The position numbers and the translations under genes are program-made. A stretch of DNA of 64,000 nt from Microbacterium hydrothermale (GTDB lineage Bacteria; Actinomycetota; Actinomycetes; Actinomycetales; Microbacteriaceae), in the NCBI RefSeq assembly GCF_004854025.1, contig NZ_STGM01000006.1, positions 62,001-126,000 of the forward strand. Reading direction: 5' to 3'. The notes below the pieces were generated by a model. That model did not search any database. It saw nothing but the letters and a program-made list of their open reading frames with translations, and had not been told where the DNA came from. Each line of letters starts with the position of its first letter. Positions within the stretch are counted from its first letter, which is position 1. Shown here piece after piece: positions 40,509 through 49,515 of the stretch.

Positions 40509-40609
40509 GCTGTCCCCCTTTCGCCCAGGCTACCGAAAAGCTGTGGGCTCCCTGAGCCGATCTCCCCGGTCCCCGCCCGTCCCGCACGAACCCGGCGTAG
40601 CGTTGACCC

Positions 40610-41110
40610 ATGGTGTCGCGCCCCGTTCCCGATCCCGTCCGCCCCGGCCAGCAGTCCGTGTGGGATTATCCGCGCCCGCCGCGCGTCGAGCGGGTGCGCA
40701 AGCGCGCCCAGATCGATTTCGGGGGCGTGCGCATCGCCGACACCGACGACGTGGTGCGCGTGCTCGAGACGAGTCATCCCCCCGTCTACTACCTCCCGAT
40801 CGCCGCTTTCGGCGATGCGCTGACCCTCGGCGAGGGCGCGTCGTTCTGCGAGTTCAAGGGCGGCGCCCGCTACTTCGACGTCCACGGCGGCGGGGGAGCG
40901 GTGGCTCCGCGCGCGGCGTGGAACTACCCGCACCCGATGCCGGGTTACGAGATCCTCGACGACCGTGTCGCCGTGTACGCGGGCGCCATGGACCGTTGCA
41001 TCCTGGGCGGCGAGACCGTGCAGCCGCAGCCCGGCGGGTTCTACGGCGGATGGGTCACCAGCGACCTGGCGGGGCCCTTCAAGGGCGTCCCGGGGTCGAT
41101 GGGCTGGTAG
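40610..41110 (+). CDS. DUF427 family protein
   Basis: Protein of 166 aa of the DUF427 family, common in actinobacteria. Conserved blocks are ADTDDVVRVLETSHPPVYYLP, FCEFKGGARYFDV and WNYPHPMPGYEILDDRVAVYAGAMD. A role is not established. The TAGCGT -10 ends six bases before the ATG, implying a leaderless mRNA. It converges on nadE with 12 bp between stops. Confidence 0.85.
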   Translation: MVSRPVPDPVRPGQQSVWDYPRPPRVERVRKRAQIDFGGVRIADTDDVVRVLETSHPPVYYLPIAAFGDALTLGEGASFCEFKGGARYFDVHGGGGAVAPRAAWNYPHPMPGYEILDDRVAVYAGAMDRCILGGETVQPQPGGFYGGWVTSDLAGPFKGVPGSMGW

Positions 41111-41122
41111 ATCCTCTTGGGC

Positions 41123-43183
41123 TCAGTCGCCCGCGAACGCCTGCGGCACCGCGGCGTGCAGATCGGCGAGCCAGGCCCGGGCGTTGCCGTCGGACGGTGC
41201 CCGCCAGTCCCCGCGCGGCGAGAGCGAGCCGGCCGGTGACACCTTGGGCCCGTTCGGGATCGCGGAACGCTTGAACTGAGCGAAGCCGAAGAAGCGGCGG
41301 AGGAAGACGTCGAGCCATTTCGCGATGGTGACGAGGTCGTACGACGGGCGTTCGCCCTCGGGGTATCCGGGCGGCCAGGTCCCGGCATCCGGATCCGCCC
41401 ACGCGTGCGCCGCGAGGAACGCGATCTTCGACGGCCGGAAGCCGAACCTCATCACGTGGTACAGCGTGAAGTCGTGCAGGTTGTAGGGGCCGATGCGGTC
41501 TTCGGTGGACTGCATGCGGCCGTCTTGGCCGGCGGGCACGAGCTCCGGGCTGATCTCGGTGTCGAGCACCGCCTGCAGCACCGAGATCGTCGCGGCGCTC
41601 AGCTCGCCCGACCCGATGACCCAGCGGATGACGTGCTGGATGAGGGTCTTGGGCACCCCGGGATTGACCGAGTAGTGGCTCATCTGGTCGCCCACGCCGT
41701 AGGTCGACCACCCGAGCGCGATCTCGGACAGGTCGCCGGTGCCGACGACGATGCCGCCGTGCAGGTTGGCGAGTCGGAACAGGTAATCGGTGCGCAGGCC
41801 CGCCTGCACGTTCTCGAAGGTGACGTCGTGCACCGGCTCGCCCGCCGCGAACGGGTGGCCCACGCGGGAGAGCATCTCGGATGCCGCGGGCCGGATGTCG
41901 ATCTCTTCGATCGTGGCTCCCACGGCCTCGGCGAGGGCGATCGCGTTGCGCTTGGTCGCGTCGCTGGTCGCGAATCCGGGGAGGGTGTAGGCGAGGATGT
42001 CGCTGCGCGGGCGCCCCATGCGGTCCATCGCCCGGGCGATGACCAGCAGCGCGTGCGTGGAATCGAGCCCTCCGCTCACGCCGAGAACGGGCTTCGGGTC
42101 GCCGATGGCCTGGAGTCGCTGAACGAGTCCCGACACCTGGATGTTGAAGGCCTCGTAGCAGTCCTGCGCGAGTCGGGCGGGATCGTCGGGGACGAACGGG
42201 AAACGGTCGAGCGCGCGACGCAGCCCGACGTCGGCGGCGGGCGGCGACAGCTCGAACGACACGGTGCGGAACACCGGACCGATCGAGCGACGGTTGTCGT
42301 CGAACGTGCCCTGGCGCAGGCGATCCTGCCGGAGCCGGTCTAGATCGACGTCGGCGACGCTGCGGCGGGGTCCGTCGGGGAAGCGCTCCGTGGTGGCGAG
42401 TAGCTGGCCGCCCTCATGGATCATGGTCTGGCCGTCCCACGAAACATCGTTCGTCGATTCGCCCTGCCCGGCTGCCGCGTAGACGTAGGCGGCCAGGCAC
42501 CGCATCGACTGCGACTGCGACAGGAGCAGCCGGTCGTCGGCGCGCCCGATCGTGATGGGGCTGCCGGAGAGGTTGGCGAGGACGGTCGCCCCGGCCAGGG
42601 CCGCGTGCGACGACGGCGGGACGGGAACCCACACGTCTTCGCAGACCTCGGCGTGCACGACGAGTCCGGGGACGTCGGTGGCCTCGAACAGCAGGTCGGG
42701 GCCGAACGGGACCGTGACCCCTGCGACGCGGATGTGCTGGGCGGTCTGATCGTCGCCGCGCGCGTACCAGCGGTGCTCGTAGAACTCGCGGTAGGTCGGC
42801 AGATACGACTTCGGGACCACGCCGAGCACGCGACCCCGGTGCACGACGACCGCGCAGTTGAACAGGCGGTTGCCGTGGCGCAGGGGAGCGCCCACCAGCA
42901 GCACGGGGAGGAGGTCGACGGATGCCGCGACCAGACGGTGCAGCGCCGACTCGACCGCGTCGAGCAGGGGGTCCTGCATGACCAGGTCGTCGATGGCGTA
43001 CCCGGTGAGGCAGAGCTCGGGGAAGACGGCCACGGCCACGGCCTCGTCGTGGCAGGCGCGCGCGGAGGCGAGCACGGCGTCGACGTTGCGGGCGGGGTCG
43101 GCCACCGCGACGGGGATCGTGCACGCGGCGACGCGCGCGAACCCGTGCCGGTACGCGCTCTCGAACGGCAGGTCGGTGATCAC
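41123..43183 (-). CDS. nadE: glutamine-dependent NAD(+) synthetase
   Basis: Two-domain NadE of 686 aa. The N-terminal nitrilase-type glutaminase has E56 (FPELCLTGY), K125 (VPKSYLPTYREF) and C181 (HAEVCEDVWVP), the same triad spacing as the mycobacterial enzyme. The C-terminal synthetase has the pyrophosphatase loop SGGLDS at 370-375. It amidates nicotinate adenine dinucleotide with glutamine-derived ammonia, the last step of NAD synthesis. The start is the GTG at 43183; a CAGACT -10-like element ends six bases before it. Confidence 0.95.
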   Translation of the reverse strand: MITDLPFESAYRHGFARVAACTIPVAVADPARNVDAVLASARACHDEAVAVAVFPELCLTGYAIDDLVMQDPLLDAVESALHRLVAASVDLLPVLLVGAPLRHGNRLFNCAVVVHRGRVLGVVPKSYLPTYREFYEHRWYARGDDQTAQHIRVAGVTVPFGPDLLFEATDVPGLVVHAEVCEDVWVPVPPSSHAALAGATVLANLSGSPITIGRADDRLLLSQSQSMRCLAAYVYAAAGQGESTNDVSWDGQTMIHEGGQLLATTERFPDGPRRSVADVDLDRLRQDRLRQGTFDDNRRSIGPVFRTVSFELSPPAADVGLRRALDRFPFVPDDPARLAQDCYEAFNIQVSGLVQRLQAIGDPKPVLGVSGGLDSTHALLVIARAMDRMGRPRSDILAYTLPGFATSDATKRNAIALAEAVGATIEEIDIRPAASEMLSRVGHPFAAGEPVHDVTFENVQAGLRTDYLFRLANLHGGIVVGTGDLSEIALGWSTYGVGDQMSHYSVNPGVPKTLIQHVIRWVIGSGELSAATISVLQAVLDTEISPELVPAGQDGRMQSTEDRIGPYNLHDFTLYHVMRFGFRPSKIAFLAAHAWADPDAGTWPPGYPEGERPSYDLVTIAKWLDVFLRRFFGFAQFKRSAIPNGPKVSPAGSLSPRGDWRAPSDGNARAWLADLHAAVPQAFAGD

Positions 43184-43290
43184 CCCCTCAGTCTGTCAGG
43201 CCCCTCCGACACTGCGGGGGTCGGATCGCGTCGTGCGCCCCTGTGGAGGCGGCGCCGGTCGATGTCGGGGGTCGCGATTAGCGTGGGACC

Positions 43291-46200
43291 ATGCGGTACA
43301 TCGAGCACGACGCGCGAATCGTCTGGAGCGCCAGCGACCTGAAGGCCGCGGCCGAATGCGAGTTCGCCTGGCTGCGGGCGATCGACGCCAAGCTCGGGCG
43401 CGTGCCCGCGGTCGACGACCCCGAAGACGCCACGCTCGAGCGCGCGGCGCGCCTCGGCACGGCGCACGAGCTCCGGGTCCTCGACGAGTACCGCGCGCGC
43501 TGGGGCGACGCGGTGCGCGAGATCCCCGCGGCGCGCTCCTCCGACGTCGAGGCGCTCGCCGATGCGGTGCGCCGCACCGACGCCGCGCTCGCCGACCCCG
43601 CCGTCGAAGTGGTCTACCAGGCGGCGTTCTCGACCGCCGAGTTCGTCGGTTTCGCCGACTTCCTCGTGCGCACCCCCGAGGCCGATGCCGAGGGGCGCCG
43701 TCCCTGGATCGTGCAAGACACCAAGCTCGCCCGGCGGGCGCGCGTGACCGCCCTCATGCAGCTCGCCGCCTACGTCGACCAGCTCGATCGACTGCGCGTC
43801 CCGCGGGCCGACGAGGTGCAGCTCCTGCTGGGCGACGGCACGACGAGCACCCACCGGGTCGACGACCTGCTCCCGGTGTTCGCGCTGCGTCGCGCCCGGC
43901 TCCGGGCCCTCATCGCCGACCGCGATATCGCCGCGGGGGCGTCCGGGGCCGCGATCCCGTGGGGCGACGCCCGCGGCGCGCTCGACGTCGTGGCGTGCGG
44001 CCGATGCGCCACGTGCGAGCTCGAGGTGGTCGCCCACCGCGATCTGCTGCTGGTCGCGGGGATGCGACCGGTCCAGCGCGAGCGACTCCGCGCGGGCGGC
44101 ATCGACACGATCGACGCCCTGGCCGCCGCCACCCAGGCCCCGCCCTCGATGAGCGTCGACACCTTCGTCTCGCTGCGCACGCAGGCGCGGTTGCAGCTCG
44201 AGAGTCCCGCGGGCGTCCCCGGGGCCGACGTCCCCGCTCACGCCGTTCCCACCTTCGAGGTCGTCGCTCCGAAGTCGCTCGGCGTGCTGCCCCGCCCCGA
44301 CCACGGCGACCTGTTCTTCGACTTCGAGGGCGACCCGCTGTACACCGAGGGCGACGGCGAGCACTGGGGGATCGACTACCTCTTCGGCTGGGTCGACAGC
44401 CGGGAGGTCTACGGCGCCCTGTGGGCCCATACCTTCGCCGAGGAGCGCGCGGCGCTCGAACGCTTCCTCGACATGATCGCGCTGCGGAGGCAGCAGTACC
44501 CGGCGATGCACATCTACCACTACGCCCCCTACGAGCCGAGCCACCTGCTGACGATGGCGGCGCGGTACGGCGTGCGCGAGGCCGACGTCGACCGGCTCCT
44601 GCGCGACGGGGTGTTCGTCGACCTCTACCCGGTCGTCCGCCGCGCCCTGCGCGTGGGGTCACGGTCGTACTCGATCAAGAAGCTCGAGCCGCTCTACATG
44701 GGCGACGAGGTGCGCACGAGCGAGGTGCAGCGCGGCGACGACTCGATCGTCAAGTACGTCGAGGCGCGTGCCCTGGCCGCCGACGGCGACGCCGCGGGGG
44801 CGCAGCAGGTGCTCGACGACCTCGCCGACTACAACCGCTACGACTGCGTCTCCACCCGTCGTCTGCGCGACTGGTTGGTCGATCGGGCGCGCGAGTCGGG
44901 TGCCGTCCCGTCGCGCAGCGCCGAGCCCGACGAGCAGGCTTACGAGCCGTCGCCGCGCGCGACGGCCCTGCAGCACTGGGCCGCCGACGCCGTCGAGCCC
45001 GATGCCACCGCGCTGCGCCTGGCGGCCGCCGCGATCGACTACTACCCGCGCGAAGAGAAGACCTATTGGGCGACGCACTTCCTGCGCCTGCGCGAGCCGA
45101 TCTCGGTGTGGGAAGAGACGCGCGACGTGATCGTCGTCGACGCGGCGCGCTCCCGGGTCGTCGCCGACTGGCACATCGCGGAGTCCGGTCGCGGGTCCGA
45201 GCGCCGGCTCGTGGAACTGCGCGGTGAGCTCGCCCCCGGCACGCGCGTGAGTCCGGATGCCGAGCCCTTCGCGCTCTACGACCTCCCCGCGCCCTTCCCG
45301 CTCGAGACGCGACCCCGCTGGATCCACGGTGCTCGACGCGTCACCGTGCGCGAGGTGCTCGACGACGGGGTCGTCATCGAAGAGGTCGCGGCGGACGGCG
45401 TCACCTGGGACGACCTCCCGCTCGCCCTCACACCCCCCGCACCGCCGCGCGCCGGCAACCAGCAGAAGGCGATCGATTCCTGGGCCGACGCGGTCCTCGC
45501 GACGGCCCCGCGTCTGCCCGACGGCCCGGCGGCCGACATCCTGCGTCGTGTGCCTCCGCGCACGCGGTCCGGCTCCCTCGCGCCGGTCACGGCGATCGCG
45601 GGCGAGCCCGGCGACGACGAGGTCGCCGCGATCTCGCGGAGCGTCGTCGACCTCGACCACAGCTACCTCGCGGTGCAGGGCCCTCCCGGCACGGGCAAGA
45701 CCTACGTCGGCTCGCACGTCATCGCTCGACTCGTCGCCGAGCGCGGATTCCGCGTGGGCGTCGTCGCCCAGTCGCACGCGACCATCGAGCACATGCTCGA
45801 GCGGGTCATCGCGGCCGGGGTTCCGGCGTCCCGCGTCGGCAAGGCGCCGAAGGATCCGAGCGTCGCGCACGCGTTCACGGTGCTGCCCAAGAACGGTGTC
45901 GCCGCCTTCACTGCCGAGAACGCGGCGCACGGCGTCGTCGTGGGAGGAACGGCGTGGGACTTCAGTCACGAGGCGCGCATCCCGCGGGGGAGCCTCGACC
46001 TCCTCGTCATCGACGAGGCCGGCCAGTTCTCCCTCGCCTCCACCATCGCCGTCTCGGTCGCGGCGACGCGGCTCCTGCTGCTCGGTGATCCCCAGCAGCT
46101 TCCGCAGGTGAGCCAGGGCACCCACCCCGAGCCGGTCGACACCTCGGCCCTCGGGTGGATCATCGACGGGGCCGAGGTGGTGCCCGCCGAGCTGGGGTAT

Positions 46201-46833
46201 TTCCTCGCCCGCACGCGCCGCATGCATCCCGCCGTGGCGGAGCCGGTCTCGCGGCTGTCGTACGAGGGGCGTCTCGCCGCCCATCCGTCGACCGCGCTCC
46301 GGCAGCTCGAGGGAGTCGAGCCGGGTGTGCACGTCCGCCCGGTGCACCACCGCGGCAACGCGACCTCGTCGCCGGAAGAGGCCGCGGAGGTGGTGCGCAT
46401 CGTCGCCGATCTGGTGGGACGGGTCTGGACCGGGGCCGAGGGAGGGGCCGGCGAGTCGGCCACCGTCGAACCGCCCCGCGCTCTGCTCCCGGACGACATC
46501 ATCGTCATCACGCCCTACAACGCCCAGCAGGTCGCGGTCGAAGAGGCCCTGTCGGCCGCGGGCTTCCCCGACGTCCCCGTCGGCACGGTCGACCGGTTCC
46601 AGGGCAAGGAGGCCGTCGTGGCGATCCTCACCCTCGCCGCGTCGGCCGGACGCGACGCTCCGCGCGGGCTGGAGTTCCTCCTCCTGCGCAATCGCATCAA
46701 CGTCGCCGTCTCGCGCGCGATGCAGGCGGCCTACGTGGTCTTCTCGCCCGCGCTGCTCGACGATCTCCCGCGCACCCCCGAGGGGGTGGCGCGACTCAGT
46801 GCCTTCGCCCGCCTCGTCGGCGAGGCGCGCTGA
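43291..46833 (+). CDS. TM0106-family fusion: RecB-like nuclease, RNase H-like domain, Upf1-type helicase
   Basis: Protein of 1180 aa. The N-terminal PD-(D/E)xK nuclease has the metal/catalytic D-x-K in VQDTKLARR (about 144-150). It may hold an iron-sulfur cluster through C23 and C236, C239 and C242, an AddB/Cas4-like layout. A DEDD-type RNase H-like domain begins at DLFFDFEGDP (about 345). The SF1 helicase has Walker A GPPGTGKT (about 797-804), DEAGQ (about 908), GDPQQLPQVSQG and VGTVDRFQGKE. It is probably a DNA/RNA end-processing machine. TAGCGT ends six bases before the ATG. Its last codons are part of a tandem repeat. Confidence 0.86.
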   Translation: MRYIEHDARIVWSASDLKAAAECEFAWLRAIDAKLGRVPAVDDPEDATLERAARLGTAHELRVLDEYRARWGDAVREIPAARSSDVEALADAVRRTDAALADPAVEVVYQAAFSTAEFVGFADFLVRTPEADAEGRRPWIVQDTKLARRARVTALMQLAAYVDQLDRLRVPRADEVQLLLGDGTTSTHRVDDLLPVFALRRARLRALIADRDIAAGASGAAIPWGDARGALDVVACGRCATCELEVVAHRDLLLVAGMRPVQRERLRAGGIDTIDALAAATQAPPSMSVDTFVSLRTQARLQLESPAGVPGADVPAHAVPTFEVVAPKSLGVLPRPDHGDLFFDFEGDPLYTEGDGEHWGIDYLFGWVDSREVYGALWAHTFAEERAALERFLDMIALRRQQYPAMHIYHYAPYEPSHLLTMAARYGVREADVDRLLRDGVFVDLYPVVRRALRVGSRSYSIKKLEPLYMGDEVRTSEVQRGDDSIVKYVEARALAADGDAAGAQQVLDDLADYNRYDCVSTRRLRDWLVDRARESGAVPSRSAEPDEQAYEPSPRATALQHWAADAVEPDATALRLAAAAIDYYPREEKTYWATHFLRLREPISVWEETRDVIVVDAARSRVVADWHIAESGRGSERRLVELRGELAPGTRVSPDAEPFALYDLPAPFPLETRPRWIHGARRVTVREVLDDGVVIEEVAADGVTWDDLPLALTPPAPPRAGNQQKAIDSWADAVLATAPRLPDGPAADILRRVPPRTRSGSLAPVTAIAGEPGDDEVAAISRSVVDLDHSYLAVQGPPGTGKTYVGSHVIARLVAERGFRVGVVAQSHATIEHMLERVIAAGVPASRVGKAPKDPSVAHAFTVLPKNGVAAFTAENAAHGVVVGGTAWDFSHEARIPRGSLDLLVIDEAGQFSLASTIAVSVAATRLLLLGDPQQLPQVSQGTHPEPVDTSALGWIIDGAEVVPAELGYFLARTRRMHPAVAEPVSRLSYEGRLAAHPSTALRQLEGVEPGVHVRPVHHRGNATSSPEEAAEVVRIVADLVGRVWTGAEGGAGESATVEPPRALLPDDIIVITPYNAQQVAVEEALSAAGFPDVPVGTVDRFQGKEAVVAILTLAASAGRDAPRGLEFLLLRNRINVAVSRAMQAAYVVFSPALLDDLPRTPEGVARLSAFARLVGEAR

Positions 46834-46988
46834 GCTACCGCGTCCCGTCTCGTCGCCGGGCGCGCCGAGCTTCCGCGTCCCGTCTCGTCGGCGAGCGCGC
46901 TGAGTTCCCGTGTCCCGTCTCGTCGGCGAGCGCGCTGAGCCTCCGAGTCTCGCCTCGTCGGCGGGCGCGCTGAGTTCCCGCGTCACGG
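46813..46988. repeat. five 35-bp tandem copies of the helicase gene 3' end
   Basis: Copies occupy 46813-46848 (36 bp), 46849-46883, 46884-46918, 46919-46953 and 46954-46988. The first holds the last six codons and TGA stop of the helicase gene (LVGEAR-stop) and the next 15 bases. Later copies keep the CTCGTCGGCG-(A/G)GCGCGCTGAG core with scattered changes. There are no spacers, so this is not a CRISPR array. The array continues the gene's own end rather than inserting into it. Confidence 0.85.
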
Positions 46989-47148
46989 GCTTTCGCCGGA
47001 CTCGGCCGCGGCGCTCGGCTCCGTCGGCTGCCGCCCCGACGCGCGAGATCGTCGAGCGCCGGCGAGCGGCACTCTCCGCAGGGCACGGATGCCACGGCAT
47101 CCGGGCCCTTTCCGCGTTGCGTCGGCAGCGCGGGCGCAGGCGCCGCAC

Positions 47149-47225
47149 GAGATTACACGGTCGGCGCGACGTCACACGCTCGTGCGTCGCCGGAACGTGT
47201 GACGTCGCGCCGAACGTGTGATCTC
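47149..47225. repeat. long inverted repeat with 30-bp arms
   Basis: Arms 47149-47178 and 47196-47225 match at 28 of 30 positions around a 17-bp loop. Each arm contains two CACAC(G)-type boxes about 16 bp apart. It lies 66 bp after the upp stop (minus) and 315 bp after the helicase stop (plus). A terminator, a REP/MITE-like element or a double regulator site are all possible. A separate GGATGCC-AC-GGCATCC palindrome lies at 47087-47102; the remaining gap shows nothing else. Confidence 0.7.
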
Positions 47226-47291
47226 GGCGGCTCAGCGATCGCGGCGCGACCTCGCGCGGAACGAAGGATCCCGCCGGGACGCGGGGTCGCG

Positions 47292-47924
47292 TCAGGCCGT
47301 GCCGTACAGGCGGTCGCCGGCGTCGCCGAGACCGGGCACGATGTAGCCCTTCTCGTTGAGGCGCTCATCCATTGCGCCGAGCACGAGGGTCACGTCGTGG
47401 CCCTCGACCTGCTTCTCGATCGCCGCGACGCCCTCGGGGGCGCCGAGCAGGCAGATCGCGGTGACATCCTGCGCACCGCGCGCGAAGAGGAAGTTGATGG
47501 CCGCGCCGAGCGAGCCGCCGGTCGCGAGCATCGGGTCGAGCACGAAGCACTGGCGGTCGCTGAGGTCGTCGGGCAGACGCTCGGCGTAGGTGGTGGGCTC
47601 GAAGGTCTCCTCGTCGCGCACCATGCCAAGGAATCCGACCTCGGCGGTGGGGAGGAGCTTCACCATTCCCTCGAGCATGCCGAGGCCGGCGCGCAGGATC
47701 GGGACGACGATCGGGCGCGGCTCGCTGATCTTCACGCCCATCGTGGTGGTGACGGGCGTCTGGATCTCGATGGGGTCGACGCGGACGTTGCGGGTCGCCT
47801 CGTACGCGAGGAGCGTGACGAGCTCCTCGGTGAGCTGTCGGAACACCGGCGACGACGTCTGGACGTCACGCAGCACCGTGAGCTTGTGGGTGATGAGCGG
47901 GTGATCGGCGACGTGGACACGCAT
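47292..47924 (-). CDS. upp: uracil phosphoribosyltransferase
   Basis: Upp of 210 aa, full length. [13 protein letters not shown] is the conserved N-terminal block, [14 protein letters not shown] the PRPP-binding loop, and [17 protein letters not shown] the uracil-binding C-terminal end. It salvages uracil with PRPP to give UMP. TAGCCT ends seven bases before the ATG at 47924, so translation is probably leaderless. It is divergent from tadA. Confidence 0.95.
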   Translation of the reverse strand: MRVHVADHPLITHKLTVLRDVQTSSPVFRQLTEELVTLLAYEATRNVRVDPIEIQTPVTTTMGVKISEPRPIVVPILRAGLGMLEGMVKLLPTAEVGFLGMVRDEETFEPTTYAERLPDDLSDRQCFVLDPMLATGGSLGAAINFLFARGAQDVTAICLLGAPEGVAAIEKQVEGHDVTLVLGAMDERLNEKGYIVPGLGDAGDRLYGTA

Positions 47925-47978
47925 AGGCTCAAGGCTAACCGCTTCCCCCGCACGCCTCAGCCTCGTTTTCGGAGCCCC

Positions 47979-48440
47979 GTGACCCCCACCTCCCTCGACC
48001 TCGACGCCATGCGGCGAGCTCTCGCGCTGGCGGAGACGGCCCGGGCCGACGGCGACGTGCCCGTGGGAGCGGTCGTCGTCGACGCCCGGGGCACCGTGCT
48101 CGGCGAGGGACGCAACCTCCGCGAGGTCACGCACGATCCCACGGCGCACGCCGAGATCGTGGCGCTGCGCGAAGCGGCATCCGCCCTCGGCTCGTGGCAC
48201 CTGGCCGACTGCACGCTCGTGGTGACGCTGGAGCCGTGCGTCATGTGCGCGGGCGCCATCCTTCAGGCGCGCGTGGCCCGGGTCGTATTCGGATCGTGGG
48301 ATGCCAAGGCGGGCGCCGCCGGGTCGATGTACGACGTCCTGCGCGACCGGCGCCTCCCGCACCGGGTCGAGGTCGTCGGAGGGGTCGAGGAGGAGCGCGC
48401 GGCCGCGCAGTTGCGCGCGTTCTTCGCGGACCGTCGCTGA
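47979..48440 (+). CDS. tadA: tRNA-specific adenosine deaminase
   Basis: Zinc deaminase of 153 aa. The metal and catalytic residues are in [10 protein letters not shown] (His and the proton-shuttle Glu) and [11 protein letters not shown] (two Cys). Tail [19 protein letters not shown] is typical of TadA. It converts wobble A34 of tRNA-Arg to inosine. The GTG at 47979 has GGAG four bases upstream; an ATG at 48009 is possible but would remove the first helix. It is divergent from upp, a common actinobacterial arrangement. Confidence 0.92.
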   Translation: MTPTSLDLDAMRRALALAETARADGDVPVGAVVVDARGTVLGEGRNLREVTHDPTAHAEIVALREAASALGSWHLADCTLVVTLEPCVMCAGAILQARVARVVFGSWDAKAGAAGSMYDVLRDRRLPHRVEVVGGVEEERAAAQLRAFFADRR

Positions 48441-48554
48441 GCAGGTCCCGCACACCGCTCGCCGCGAGACGGTGACCCCGTCGCCGTTCCGACGAGCAGC
48501 GGTGCAGGGATGCGGGCCCGGGCTCCGGTTCCTCGAGAGCGGCGACGCCCGCCG

Positions 48555-49484
48555 TCAGCGGGGGAGCAGGGGCAGCAGCTCGGTGCCGACGAGGTCGGCG
48601 TGCTCGACGTCGCGCAGGTCCATCAGCTGGAAGTAGACGCGCTCGGCGCCCAGACGGTGCAGGCGCTCGGCCTTCTCGGCGACCTGCGCCGGCGTCCCGA
48701 TGAGGTTCGCGCCGTTGTCGAACTGCTCGCGCGACTGGCCGATGGCCGCCGCCCGGCGGGAGATCTCGGCGTCGTCGCGACCGACGATCGTGGGGAGGGC
48801 GACCGAGAGCTTGAGTGTGGCGGGGTCGCGGTCGATCGCCTCGCACGCGGCGCGCACGACCGCGAACTTCTCGGCGACGACGTCTTCGGCGACGAAGCCG
48901 ATGTTGAACTCGGTCGCGTAGCGGGCCGCCAGCGCGGGGGTGCGCTTCGGCCCTCCGCCCCCGACGATGACCGGAACGCGCTCCTGCGCCGGCTTGGGCA
49001 GCGCCGGCGCCTCGTCGAGACGGTGGTGCGCGCCCTCGAACGAGAAGGTCTCGGCATCCGGGGTCTGCCACAGGCCCGTCACGATCTGCAGCTGCTCCTC
49101 GAGCAGGTCGAATCGCTTCGCCGGGAAGGGGATGCCGTAGGCGGCGTGCTCGCGCTCGAACCATCCGGTCCCCAGGCCGAGCTCGGCCCGCCCGCCCGAC
49201 ATCGCGTCGACCTGCGCGACCTGGATCGCGAGGATCGACGGCACGCGGTAGGTGACCGACGAGACGAGGGTCCCGAGCCGGATGCGGGAGGTCTCGCGGG
49301 CGAGGCCCGCCAGGGTGGTCCAGGCGTCGGTGGGACCCGGACGGGGGTCTCCCTCGCCCATGCGCAGGTAGTGGTCGGAGCGGAAGAACCCGTCGAGGCC
49401 GTTGCGCTCGGCCGACTGCGCGAACGCGAGCTGGTCGTCGTAGCTGAAGCCCTGCTGGGGCTCGGTGAACAGGCAGTACTCCAC
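48555..49484 (-). CDS. LLM-class F420-dependent oxidoreductase
   Basis: Luciferase-like monooxygenase-fold protein of 309 aa. FTEPQQGFSYDDQLAFAQ, FRSDHYLRMG, ELGLGTGWFEREHAAYGIPFP and VPVIVGGGGPKRTPALAARYA are typical of the F420-dependent subgroup of actinobacteria. It probably uses reduced F420 to reduce or oxidise a small molecule. The start is the GTG at 49484, with GGAGG directly upstream. It follows a hydrolase gene on the same strand with a 31-bp gap, and the two may be co-transcribed. Substrate unknown. Confidence 0.85.
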   Translation of the reverse strand: MEYCLFTEPQQGFSYDDQLAFAQSAERNGLDGFFRSDHYLRMGEGDPRPGPTDAWTTLAGLARETSRIRLGTLVSSVTYRVPSILAIQVAQVDAMSGGRAELGLGTGWFEREHAAYGIPFPAKRFDLLEEQLQIVTGLWQTPDAETFSFEGAHHRLDEAPALPKPAQERVPVIVGGGGPKRTPALAARYATEFNIGFVAEDVVAEKFAVVRAACEAIDRDPATLKLSVALPTIVGRDDAEISRRAAAIGQSREQFDNGANLIGTPAQVAEKAERLHRLGAERVYFQLMDLRDVEHADLVGTELLPLLPR

Positions 49485-49515
49485 GGGAGCCTCCGGGGGA
49501 TCGAGAGCGGTGGGG

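Noticed and set aside
46813-46988. CRISPR array
   Set aside because: The 35-bp units are contiguous with no spacers, and the array starts inside a gene; no cas gene is present.
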